DNA from: an uncultured Bacillaceae bacterium
GTDB taxonomy: Bacteria > Bacillota > Bacilli > Bacillales > Pradoshiaceae
DNA: 13,840 bases
Direction of reading: 5' to 3'
Assembly: GCA_904501845.1 (NCBI GenBank)
Contig: CAJGCH010000049.1
Location: 1-13,840 of the forward strand
The notes below the pieces were generated by a model. The model was given only the letters and a program-made list of their open reading frames with translations, was not told the DNA's origin and did not search any database. The translations under genes were made by a program, and so were the position numbers. Position 1 is the stretch's first letter. Every line of letters begins with the position of its first letter. Positions 6,555 through 13,685 of this stretch are shown one piece after another.

Positions 6555-7502
6555 TTACAGTTTATTCCACTCGACCGCAAATCGAAGAGTATACTGCTGG
6601 ATTTCCATCAATATGTCTGAGCTTGATTCCTGTTGATATTGTCCCCAGAGCTTCTTCATACTCTGACTCAAATTATACATATTCTGCAATCTGTCCGGAA
6701 CCTTATCTAGAGAAAACTCCTCTGTTTTGGGTGCAATGGTCTTATCGCCCATTAAGTGCTTCGCAGTGACAAGATCGTATTGCTGCACATTATGATGCAT
6801 AGCCATTATAGCCTTTTGCTCTGATGCTGTATAGTTTTTGCTGCTTTTCCCGGTAAACTCAACTTTTTTCCAGTATGTTTCTGTTCCTTTTTTGTTAAAG
6901 AGCACAGCTAATTGCTTAGCGTCCTCAAGGCTTCCTGCTGTCCCTAAATATATATACCATTTCTCGGATTGCTTCAGGATGATGGGGGTATATCCGTCCT
7001 CTTCTAAGAGCAGGACCCGCTCCTCGGCTGCTTCCTTCGAGGAATACACTCCACCTTGAACCATGAAGGTCGTCCATTCCTTGCTGATTGGTTTTCCCTC
7101 AGATTCTGATACTGCCGCTCCTAGCGCTGGCATTCCAGCCTGCTGCACACCTGTCTTCTCATCCCCGCCAAAAAGGACAATCTGAAGGATAACGATTCCA
7201 AACAACGTCCCTGTGACAAGAGCCACGAAAACAGGCAGACCAATTCCGAACAAGCCTCTCTTATTCTTAATCTTCCCAAAAACCCATTTTCTCTTTGCTT
7301 TTTTTTCTCCCTCAATCGCCGCTTTCTCATCACCCGTATCTGGCACAATCCAAATCGGTGGTGCCGGTTCTTCCTCGACACTGCTAGCCACTTGCTCAAG
7401 CGTCTCCCGCACTCCCGGGTCCTCACTTGCAATCCACTTATACACTCTTTGCTCTCCGTTCACATTGACGATGATGGTTCTCTCCCGTGTTGGCTTGTCC
7501 AT
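6555..7502 (-). CDS. spoIIB: SpoIIB, septal peptidoglycan / engulfment protein
   Basis: The product has 315 residues; the B. subtilis protein has about 332. The order of parts matches the family: a cytoplasmic head of about 84 residues beginning with TIIVNVNGEQRVYKW, one membrane segment at about 86-111, a SPOR domain at about 143-210 (TTFMVQGGVYSSKEAAEERV...GYTPIILKQSEKWYIYLG) that binds glycan stripped of stem peptides, and a helical C-terminal domain. SpoIIB localises to the sporulation septum and helps septal wall thinning with SpoIID/M/P. GGAGG lies 8 bases before the ATG at 7502; another ATG 5 bases upstream is out of frame and too close. A terminator lies on each side, so it is probably a single-gene unit. 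No clear promoter was found in the 40 bases before it. Confidence 0.93.
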   Translation of the reverse strand: MDKPTRERTIIVNVNGEQRVYKWIASEDPGVRETLEQVASSVEEEPAPPIWIVPDTGDEKAAIEGEKKAKRKWVFGKIKNKRGLFGIGLPVFVALVTGTLFGIVILQIVLFGGDEKTGVQQAGMPALGAAVSESEGKPISKEWTTFMVQGGVYSSKEAAEERVLLLEEDGYTPIILKQSEKWYIYLGTAGSLEDAKQLAVLFNKKGTETYWKKVEFTGKSSKNYTASEQKAIMAMHHNVQQYDLVTAKHLMGDKTIAPKTEEFSLDKVPDRLQNMYNLSQSMKKLWGQYQQESSSDILMEIQQYTLRFAVEWNKL

Positions 7503-7543
7503 TGCATGGCCTCCGCGTTTTAGTCCATCTTATCACCCGGTGC

Positions 7544-7576
7544 AAAAAAAAGAACAAGACTCTTGTCGCCTTGTCC
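7544..7576 (-). terminator. Intrinsic terminator after comC
   Basis: Minus strand GGACAAG and CTTGTTC form a 7-bp stem (one G-T pair) around an 11-base loop, running into TTTTTTTT. An alternative inner stem, ACAAGA/TCTTGT, uses the same 3' arm. It lies about 60 bases after the comC stop. Confidence 0.85.
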
Positions 7577-7635
7577 AAAAAGCTTTCGTCAAATTTCTGG
7601 GATTACTCAACTCCCCCAGCCGGAGGCAGCGATTC

Positions 7636-8385
7636 CTATAGAAGCCGCCAATACCAATCTAGCACTTCCTGTCCAAAGAAATAGGCCGCCATAGCCCCCA
7701 TTGCTATGAACGGTCCAAAGGGCATCGGCTCACCTCTTTTTACAAGACCGGCAACAAGGCCCGCCAGCCCAAATATCGCCCCTAAAAGCGTCGAAAACAT
7801 AAGGGTTAGAAGCACTCCCTTTACTCCAATCGCAAGGCCGATTAAGGAAAACAGTTTAATATCCCCTCCCCCCATTCCTCCTTTACTGAAGACCGCAATC
7901 AGGAACGGAATCAAAAAACCAACTGACGCTCCAGCTAGCGCTTCCCACCAAGGGATGAGAGGGATGAATAGATGCAGAGTTATAAAGAGGAGGGTAAAAA
8001 ACAATAAAATCTTATTTGGGATCAGCATATATACGATATCGGTTACGAAAATAATCACCAAAAGGGAAATAAGCGTCCAGGCGACCAGGAGCTCCGCACT
8101 CCATCCGAGCAGTATAGGAGCTGTAACAAACAATATCCCCGTCACAAGCTCCATGATAGGATAAAGGCAAGATATGCGAGATTGGCATTCCCTGCATTTT
8201 CCCTTCAGAAAGACATAGGATAAAACAGGGACTAACTCAAGCGGGGACAATGGATGACCGCAGGAAGGGCAAGCCGACCGCGGCGCTGCGATGGATTCCT
8301 TTTGCGGAACCCTCAGACCTACAACATTATAAAAAGAACCAAGTATGAGACCGGTGAGGAAGATTAGTATGTAGAGGCTGGTCAT
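7636..8385 (-). CDS. comC: ComC, prepilin peptidase / N-methyltransferase
   Basis: The product has 249 residues, the usual size for type IV prepilin peptidases. The N-terminal methylation domain has paired cysteines C39/C42 and C64/C67 (CPSC...CREC), which bind zinc. The protease domain has the two catalytic aspartates, D116 in FVTDIVYMLIPN and D175 in GMGGGDIKLF (the GxGD motif). About seven or eight membrane segments are evident. ComC cleaves the leader from ComG pseudopilins and methylates the new N-terminus for the DNA-uptake machine. The ATG at 8385 has GAGGTGG 7 bases upstream. The stop of an 85-codon ORF overlaps it (ATGA). I found no clear ComK box in front of the transcript, which would be expected if regulation follows B. 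subtilis. Confidence 0.95.
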   Translation of the reverse strand: MTSLYILIFLTGLILGSFYNVVGLRVPQKESIAAPRSACPSCGHPLSPLELVPVLSYVFLKGKCRECQSRISCLYPIMELVTGILFVTAPILLGWSAELLVAWTLISLLVIIFVTDIVYMLIPNKILLFFTLLFITLHLFIPLIPWWEALAGASVGFLIPFLIAVFSKGGMGGGDIKLFSLIGLAIGVKGVLLTLMFSTLLGAIFGLAGLVAGLVKRGEPMPFGPFIAMGAMAAYFFGQEVLDWYWRLL

Positions 8386-8639
8386 CCGGTTCCACCTCTA
8401 GATTCAGCGCTCAACGGGACCTTTGCTGCCGCTGTCCCGCTTGCATAGTTGATTTTTGCTGTTAAGCCGTCTCCAGCTCGCTTAAAGGAGACAGCAGAAT
8501 GACCCTTTGATTTTTCTGAATGATGCGCTTTTCCGGCCGGCCTAGCCGAATTCCCCAAATCTGTTTTTTCTCTATTAATAGGAATCTCCCCCCCAAATAG
8601 ATTCTCATGCATTCGCAGACTGGTCGATAGTAACTTCAT
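8382..8639 (-). CDS. Unrecognised ORF overlapping the comC start (85 aa)
   Basis: I do not recognise this protein. It starts at an ATG (8639) with AGAAGG 6 bases upstream; another ATG two codons earlier abuts that site. The stop overlaps the comC start as ATGA, an arrangement typical of translational coupling. The product (MKLLSTSLRMHENLFGGEI...) is hydrophilic, rich in Ala, Gly, Ser and Lys after residue 30, with no membrane segment or known motif. It might be a real leader gene or a chance frame in the comC leader. The folC–comC promoter and structured leader lie directly upstream. Confidence 0.4.
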   Translation of the reverse strand: MKLLSTSLRMHENLFGGEIPINREKTDLGNSARPAGKAHHSEKSKGHSAVSFKRAGDGLTAKINYASGTAAAKVPLSAESRGGTG

Positions 8640-8645
8640 GAGCAT

Positions 8646-8801
8646 CCTTCTCGATATATTTCATAACATAACTGCTTTTTGACCCACTCATAGCGGCAAA
8701 ACCTAACAAAGGCACAACCTCTAAATTCCCCCTGTTATCTTATCTCGTTATAGGGGCAAGAGCGGCTTTGCCAGGGGATGGGTAAATATATCCATTTGCA
8801 T
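8646..8801 (-). ncRNA. Structured leader of unknown class upstream of comC
   Basis: The predicted transcript leader (about 155 nt) can fold as nested stems on the minus strand. GGCAAAGCC (8772-8764) pairs with GGTTTTGCC (8703-8695) over 9 positions with one G-T pair. Inside it CTCT (8762-8759) pairs with AGAG (8722-8719), and CCCCT (8756-8752) pairs with AGGGG (8733-8729). A local alternative stem GGCAA/TTGCC uses the same 5' arm. I could not match it to a riboswitch class. The fold was found by eye. Confidence 0.3.
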
Positions 8802-8807
8802 ATGTTT

Positions 8808-8836
8808 ATTTTACCAAATACTCCGAATAATGTCAC
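8808..8836 (-). promoter_or_regulatory. Sigma-A promoter upstream of the comC leader
   Basis: Minus strand GTGACA (8836-8831), 17 bases, TAAAAT (8813-8808): 5 of 6 matches in each hexamer at ideal spacing. Transcription would begin near 8801 and run through the structured leader, the 85-codon ORF and comC. It starts 38 bases after the folC stop. Confidence 0.7.
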
Positions 8837-8874
8837 ATAAAGATGAATAAAGGAGGCCAAAAGACTGATAGCCA

Positions 8875-10188
8875 TTAAGTATATGGATTCCTTTTTTCTT
8901 CTATGATGAATGGCCGTACCTCAGCCAAAAAGTATAAAGAACCGGTGATAACCAAAACATCCTTCTCTTCTATTCGTTCAAGCGTCTTTCTAAACGCCTC
9001 TCGCCAGTCCGCATCTGCATATTTCTCTGAATGTGTGCTGATGGTATACAATCGCTCCACTTCATTCATACGATCCATCGCGGTCTGTGTAAACGTGATG
9101 CTCGCGGCCTTTTGTTCAATCGCTTTAATCATCGTTCCGTAATCCTTATCCTTTAAGGCAGCAAAGATAAAGTGAACATTCTTATCCCCATATCGTTCCT
9201 CTACTGTTTCAAGCAATGCCTGAACACCGGACAGATTATGCGCACCATCAAGAATAATAACCGGATTGACGGACATTTGCTCAAACCGCCCCTCCCATCT
9301 CGCATTCAAGAGCCCAGTACGGATGCTTTCTTCTTCAATCCGTAAACCATATTGCTGATTAAGTAAATTACAAGCCTGAATAGCAAGCGAAGCATTGCTC
9401 AGCTGATGTGCTCCAAGCATATTCAATCTAAGCCCGGAATAACAAAGTGCTCCCGCACGGAAATCAAAGCATTCTCCGTTTTCCTCCAAAGCCCGGTTTT
9501 CCGTCCAGAAATCCTTGCCAATCCGAAATAATCGAGCATGCCTCTCGACAGCTTTTTTTATGATAGGCTGCAACGCATCTGGTGATTCAACGCCCGTGAT
9601 TACAGATATCCCTTCCTTGATTATTCCGGCCTTCTCAGCGGCAATATCATCAAGTGTATTTCCGAGGATTTGCGTATGCTCAAGTGAAATCGTTGTAATG
9701 ATTGCGAGCAGCGGATTGATGACATTCGTCGAGTCCAGCCTGCCCCCAAGCCCTGTTTCTATCAAAGCAATAGAAGGGCGCTTTCTCTCAAAGTACATAA
9801 AAGCAAGAATCGTGTAAATTTCAAAGGAGGTTAAATAATTTTTGTCGTTTTCAATCTCAGACAATACAGAAATAAGCTCATTCAATAAGGAAACGAGCTC
9901 TTCATTTCTTATCATCTCGTGATTGATTTTTATCTGCTCATTTGGCTTCTCGAGATAAGGAGATGTAAATGTGGCCACCTCATACCCTTGGGCCATCAGA
10001 ATCTCCTTCAAAAAGGTGAGAGTCGACCCTTTACCGTTAGAACCCGCAATATGGACCATCGGAATCTCTCTTTCAGGATTTCCGAGTCTTTTCAGCACCT
10101 GTTCGATTCGTTCGAGACCGAAATCCATGCCAAGTCTTGCCGCTCGCTCATCCAAAAACATGCGTGCATCCTCATAGCTGTGAATCAC
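8875..10188 (-). CDS. folC: FolC, folylpolyglutamate / dihydrofolate synthase
   Basis: The product has 437 residues with the GTG start at 10188 (B. subtilis FolC about 430). The P-loop is IAGSNGKGST near 48-56; TSPY, ETGLGGRLDSTNV, the carbamylated-lysine region EKAGIIKEG and LDGAHN are all present, so both Mur-ligase-like domains are complete. It adds glutamate to folates with ATP and, in bifunctional forms, makes dihydrofolate from dihydropteroate. I chose GTG at 10188 because VIHSYEDAR lines up with the N-terminus of B. subtilis FolC as I recall it, and GGAG lies 8 bases upstream. The frame is open to an ATG at 10245, but that start lies in the valS terminator hairpin; GTG at 10197 is a second alternative. 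Read-through from valS probably supplies its transcript. Confidence 0.95.
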   Translation of the reverse strand: MIHSYEDARMFLDERAARLGMDFGLERIEQVLKRLGNPEREIPMVHIAGSNGKGSTLTFLKEILMAQGYEVATFTSPYLEKPNEQIKINHEMIRNEELVSLLNELISVLSEIENDKNYLTSFEIYTILAFMYFERKRPSIALIETGLGGRLDSTNVINPLLAIITTISLEHTQILGNTLDDIAAEKAGIIKEGISVITGVESPDALQPIIKKAVERHARLFRIGKDFWTENRALEENGECFDFRAGALCYSGLRLNMLGAHQLSNASLAIQACNLLNQQYGLRIEEESIRTGLLNARWEGRFEQMSVNPVIILDGAHNLSGVQALLETVEERYGDKNVHFIFAALKDKDYGTMIKAIEQKAASITFTQTAMDRMNEVERLYTISTHSEKYADADWREAFRKTLERIEEKDVLVITGSLYFLAEVRPFIIEEKRNPYT

Positions 10189-10213
10189 TCCAATCACTCC
10201 ACTTCCTATAACA

Positions 10214-10242
10214 ACACCCTGTTCTTGATTCGAACAGGGTGT
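10214..10242 (-). terminator. Hairpin between valS and folC (weak terminator)
   Basis: Minus strand ACACCCTGTTC, 7-base loop, GAACAGGGTGT: a perfect 11-bp stem starting 16 bases after the valS stop. The following sequence is TGTTATAGG, a poor T-tract, so termination may be partial and let folC be read from valS. Confidence 0.65.
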
Positions 10243-10258
10243 CATGGTTAATCCTATA

Positions 10259-12913
10259 TTAAGCTAATTCTTCTAAGTCTTTCAAACGATTTTGGACTGC
10301 TTCGCGTTTTTCGAGGTAGTCAGCCAATTTCGCTCTTTCTTCTTCAATAACTTTTTCAGGCGCTTTCTTCATAAAGCCTTCATTGCCGAGTTTCTTTTCA
10401 ATACGCTCGACTTCCTTCTGCCACTTCTCAAGCTCTTTTTGAAGTCGTTTGAGCTCTTCTTCAATATTGAGAAGTCCTTGTAGCGGAAGGATTAATTCAA
10501 CGCCTGTCACGATAGCGGTCATCGCTTTATCATCAGCCGGAATATCCGTACCAATTGTCAGTTCCTCCGGATTGCAGAAGCGCTCGATATAGCTGCGGTT
10601 CTTCTCAAGGACAGCCATAGTTTCAGCGTCTTTCGCTTTCAAGGAAAGCTTGATTTTCTTGCTGAGCGGCGTGTTTACCTCTGCACGGATGTTACGGACA
10701 GTGCGGATGATCTCAACAAGCAATTTCATCTCATCGGACGCTTTTTCATCAGTCAATTCATCCTTCACCACTGGCCATGAAGCCGTTGTGATGGATTCGC
10801 CTTGATGAGGAAGGTTTTGCCATATTTCTTCTGTGATGAATGGCATGAATGGATGCAAGAGGCGCATCGTTTGGTCAAGCACATAAGCCAGGATAGAACG
10901 AGTCGTTTTCTTAGCCGCTTCGTCTTCACCGTATAGCGGAAGCTTCGCCATTTCGATATACCAGTCACAGAAATCATCCCAGATGAAGTTATAAAGGGCG
11001 CGGCCGACTTCACCGAACTCATATTTATCAGCAAGTCTTGTCACTGTTTCAATCGTTTCATTCAAGCGCGTCAGAATCCATTTATCTGCCACGGATTTAT
11101 CGCCGCTCAAATCGATTTCTTCATAAGTCATACCGTCCATATTCATCAAGGCAAAACGGGATGCGTTCCAAATCTTATTCGCGAAGTTCCATACAGATTC
11201 TACTTTCTCGTAGCTGAAGCGCAAGTCCTGCCCAGGGGAGCTACCAGTCGTCAAGAAGTAACGAAGAGAGTCCGCACCATATTGATCGATAACCTCCATT
11301 GGGTCGACGCCGTTTCCTAGGGACTTACTCATCTTGCGTCCTTGTTCATCACGTACAAGACCATGAATCAAGACATCCTTGAATGGACGCTCGCCCGTGA
11401 ATTCAAGCCCTTGGAAAATCATACGGGATACCCAGAAGAAGATGATATCATAGCCTGTTACAAGTGCTGCAGTCGGATAATAACGCTTGAAGTCCTCCGC
11501 ATCCTTTTCAGGCCAGCCCATTGTTGAGAATGGCCATAAGGCAGAGCTGAACCATGTATCAAGAACGTCTGTATCCTGTGTCCAGTTTTCGCTGTCTGCC
11601 GGCTCCTCTCGGCCTACATACACTTCGCCCGTTTCTTTGTGGTACCAAGCAGGGATTCTGTGGCCCCACCATAGCTGTCTGGAGATACACCAGTCATGGA
11701 TATTATCCATCCAGTTCAAGTATGTCTTCTCGAAGCGTTCAGGAACAAATTGTACTTTGCCCTCTGTCTCCTGCAGTTTAACCGCTTCTTCTGCCAACGG
11801 CCCCATTTTAACGAACCATTGTGTGGAAAGATATGGCTCAACTACCGCGCCGCTGCGCTCAGAGTGGCCGACTTGGTGGATATGCTCTTCAATTTTGAAG
11901 AGAACACCTGCCTCTTGCAGGTCCTTAACAATTTGCTTGCGGCATTCGAAGCGGTCCATGCCTTCATATTTGCCGGCTTTTGCATTCATTGTGCCATCCT
12001 CATTCATCACAAGAACGCGCTCAAGATTGTGACGGTTACCTACCTCGAAGTCATTCGGGTCATGCGCCGGTGTGATTTTAACCGCACCAGAACCGAAATC
12101 CATCTCAACATACTCATCACCAACGATTGGAATCTCGCGTCCAACGATTGGAAGGAGCAATGTTTTGCCGATCAAGTGCTGGTAGCGCTCATCTTCTGGG
12201 TGTACCGCAACAGCAGTATCACCAAGCATCGTTTCTGGACGTGTTGTTGCTACTTCGATATGACCGCTGCCATCTGCAAGCGGATAATTCATATGATAGA
12301 ATGCACCTTTTACTTCTTTATGGATAACCTCAATATCCGAGATAGCCGTTTTTGTGGAAGGATCCCAGTTAATGATGTATTCTCCGCGGTAGATCAAGCC
12401 TTTTTCATAAAGAGTTACGAATACCTCACGAACAGCTTTAGATAACCCTTCATCAAGGGTGAAACGCTCGCGAGAATAATCAAGTCCAAGTCCCAGCTTC
12501 GCCCATTGCTCACGGATATGGCCAGCATATTCCTCTTTCCATTTCCATGTTTCTTCAACGAATTTCTCGCGTCCAAGATCGTAGCGGGAAACGCCACCGC
12601 TGCGAAGCTTTTCTTCTACCTTTGCTTGGGTAGCAATGCCGGCATGGTCCATTCCTGGAAGCCAAAGTACGTCATAGCCCTGCATTCTTTTCATTCTGGT
12701 CAAAATATCTTGAAGCGCTGTATCCCATGCATGGCCAAGATGCAATTTGCCTGTAACGTTTGGCGGCGGGATGACGATTGTATAAGGTTCTTTCTCTGAA
12801 TCTTGGCCAGCCTCAAAGAACTTGCCCTCAAGCCACCAGTCATAGCGGCCTTTTTCAATTGACTGCGGGTCGTACTTCGTTGGCATGCCAATCTCTTTTT
12901 GCTGTTCGCTCAT
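10259..12913 (-). CDS. valS: ValS, valyl-tRNA synthetase
   Basis: The product has 884 residues. This class I synthetase has the HIGH-type motif NVTGKLHLGHAWDT (HLGH at 58-61), the CP1 editing domain with ATTRPETMLGDTAVAVHPED and the GSGAVKITPAHDPNDF segment, the KMSKSLGNGVDPM loop near 525, the anticodon-binding domain, and the C-terminal coiled-coil arm after about 815. It charges tRNA-Val and clears mischarged Thr. The ATG at 12913 has GGAG 7 bases upstream. An in-frame ATG at 12919, two codons longer, is only one base from that site and is less likely. Expression is controlled by the T-box leader directly upstream. Similarity to the B. subtilis protein appears high throughout. Confidence 0.98.
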   Translation of the reverse strand: MSEQQKEIGMPTKYDPQSIEKGRYDWWLEGKFFEAGQDSEKEPYTIVIPPPNVTGKLHLGHAWDTALQDILTRMKRMQGYDVLWLPGMDHAGIATQAKVEEKLRSGGVSRYDLGREKFVEETWKWKEEYAGHIREQWAKLGLGLDYSRERFTLDEGLSKAVREVFVTLYEKGLIYRGEYIINWDPSTKTAISDIEVIHKEVKGAFYHMNYPLADGSGHIEVATTRPETMLGDTAVAVHPEDERYQHLIGKTLLLPIVGREIPIVGDEYVEMDFGSGAVKITPAHDPNDFEVGNRHNLERVLVMNEDGTMNAKAGKYEGMDRFECRKQIVKDLQEAGVLFKIEEHIHQVGHSERSGAVVEPYLSTQWFVKMGPLAEEAVKLQETEGKVQFVPERFEKTYLNWMDNIHDWCISRQLWWGHRIPAWYHKETGEVYVGREEPADSENWTQDTDVLDTWFSSALWPFSTMGWPEKDAEDFKRYYPTAALVTGYDIIFFWVSRMIFQGLEFTGERPFKDVLIHGLVRDEQGRKMSKSLGNGVDPMEVIDQYGADSLRYFLTTGSSPGQDLRFSYEKVESVWNFANKIWNASRFALMNMDGMTYEEIDLSGDKSVADKWILTRLNETIETVTRLADKYEFGEVGRALYNFIWDDFCDWYIEMAKLPLYGEDEAAKKTTRSILAYVLDQTMRLLHPFMPFITEEIWQNLPHQGESITTASWPVVKDELTDEKASDEMKLLVEIIRTVRNIRAEVNTPLSKKIKLSLKAKDAETMAVLEKNRSYIERFCNPEELTIGTDIPADDKAMTAIVTGVELILPLQGLLNIEEELKRLQKELEKWQKEVERIEKKLGNEGFMKKAPEKVIEEERAKLADYLEKREAVQNRLKDLEELA

Positions 12914-12954
12914 GTTCATTCTCCTTCATTCTTTTATTTTGGGGTCCTGGAAAA

Positions 12955-13004
12955 TAAAAAAAACCGTTCCATCCCTCTGTCTTTGACAAAAGGACGAAAC
13001 GGTT
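12955..13004 (-). terminator. T-box regulated terminator of valS
   Basis: Minus strand AACCGTTTCGTCC (13004-12992) pairs with GGATGGAACGGTT (12974-12962) over 13 positions, two of them G-T, and runs into a long T-tract. The 5' arm lies just downstream of the T-box sequence, so antiterminator and terminator compete. Confidence 0.9.
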
Positions 13005-13242
13005 AGTCTCGCGGTACCACCTTCATTCCGGAATACGCTAATAAACACACTCCGGCTCTTCATTCATTATAACGGCTCTTCACCGGTTCTCGCTACTTGC
13101 AAATGGTTCACGAAAACAGCTCCTGGGCGACCTTCTGCGGATTTCGTTACTGAAGGAATCTTTCAGCCGGTGGATTCCTCTCTCTAACAGCCTTCTTCCG
13201 CGTACTCTTCCCATTCAATGCTTTTTAATGGATTTTTTTAAT
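12955..13242 (-). ncRNA. T-box riboswitch leader of valS, specifier GTC (Val)
   Basis: The conserved T-box GAAGGTGGTACCGCG lies on the minus strand at about 13025-13011, with TGGT able to pair with the ACCA end of uncharged tRNA-Val. Stem I is recognisable: TGGG/CCCA and GCGGA/TCCGC flank the specifier loop, which has AGTA on the 5' side and AGAAGGTCG on the 3' side. The codon there, GTC at 13131-13129, is a valine codon followed by a purine. The leader ends in the valS terminator. Uncharged tRNA-Val should favour the antiterminator and turn valS on. Confidence 0.95.
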
Positions 13243-13248
13243 ACTGTT

Positions 13249-13278
13249 ATCATACATAAGTATGTAGTCTGACGTCAA
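13249..13278 (-). promoter_or_regulatory. Sigma-A promoter of the valS leader
   Basis: Minus strand TTGACG (13278-13273), 18 bases, TATGAT (13254-13249): 5 of 6 matches in each hexamer. Transcription would start near 13242, at the beginning of the T-box leader. Confidence 0.75.
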
Positions 13279-13373
13279 CAGTGTTTCCCAATTTTATATA
13301 AATTATTCAACTGGGCAAAGGTACAATAACCTAGCCATATGAATAAACTATTGGCAAAAGGGGGAATTTCCGC

Positions 13374-13565
13374 ATGAAACGAAGGATGAATAGATATAAC
13401 TTGCCTCCTTGGATGCAAAATTCGCTTAATGTGACACGTCAATTCGCTGTCCCTCTGGCCGTCTTTCAGGGAATCCGGACCTTCTTACTTCCAAGCATCG
13501 TTGATTTGCTCCTGCTCTTTTTCTTAATTGGCCTCGTGATTGCCTTTCACCTTGAAATCATCTGA
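13374..13565 (+). CDS. Small membrane protein of unknown function (63 aa)
   Basis: The ATG at 13374 is preceded by AAAGGGGGAA at about 9 bases, a strong ribosome binding site. The product has a basic N-terminus (MKRRMNRYNLPPWMQNSLNVTR) and a single strongly hydrophobic segment at about 38-58 (PSIVDLLLLFFLIGLVIAFH), so it is probably inserted with the N-terminus inside. A TACAAT box at 13324-13329 may be its -10, but I see no good -35. It is divergent from the valS leader and closed by a bidirectional terminator. B. subtilis has a small gene, yszA, near valS that may be the counterpart; I infer this from position and size only. Function is unknown. Confidence 0.75.
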   Translation: MKRRMNRYNLPPWMQNSLNVTRQFAVPLAVFQGIRTFLLPSIVDLLLLFFLIGLVIAFHLEII

Positions 13566-13628
13566 TAACCTGATTTACGGCCGGGGATAGACCATCTTTT
13601 TGTACAAAAGGAAAAGCTGTAAAAGCTC

Positions 13629-13660
13629 AAAAAAGATGACCATATTGGCCATCTTTTTTT
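13629..13660. terminator. Bidirectional terminator between convergent genes
   Basis: AAAAAAGATG and CATCTTTTTT form a 10-bp stem, continued past one A-C mismatch by CCA/TGG around a TAT loop, and ending in TTTTTTT on the plus strand. The A-run on the other arm gives a T-run for the minus strand, so it can serve both the 63-codon plus-strand gene and the minus-strand gene at the right edge. Confidence 0.85.
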
Positions 13661-13685
13661 GGATGAATCTAGAATTTTAAACTTC

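Noticed and set aside
7213..7641. A 142-codon plus-strand frame opposite spoIIB and the comC terminator
   Set aside because: It crosses the terminator and is antisense to spoIIB; no ribosome binding site or family match.
8695..8772. A c-di-GMP-I riboswitch, suggested by GGCAAAGCC/GGCAAAACC
   Set aside because: The remaining conserved core of that class (GACGCAAAGC and the downstream tetraloop receptor arrangement) is absent on both strands.
8646..8874. A ComK box (paired AAAAN5TTTT) before comC
   Set aside because: Only degenerate A/T tracts such as AAAATAAACATAT and AAATGGATATATT are present, with the wrong spacing between them.
10189..10245. A longer FolC starting with ATG at 10245
   Set aside because: The start lies in the valS terminator hairpin, and the added 19 residues go beyond the N-terminus of known FolC proteins.
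11696..12445. A 249-codon plus-strand frame opposite valS
   Set aside because: It is antisense to a fully conserved valS, has no ribosome binding site I can see, and the product has no recognisable pattern; it follows from the codon bias of valS.
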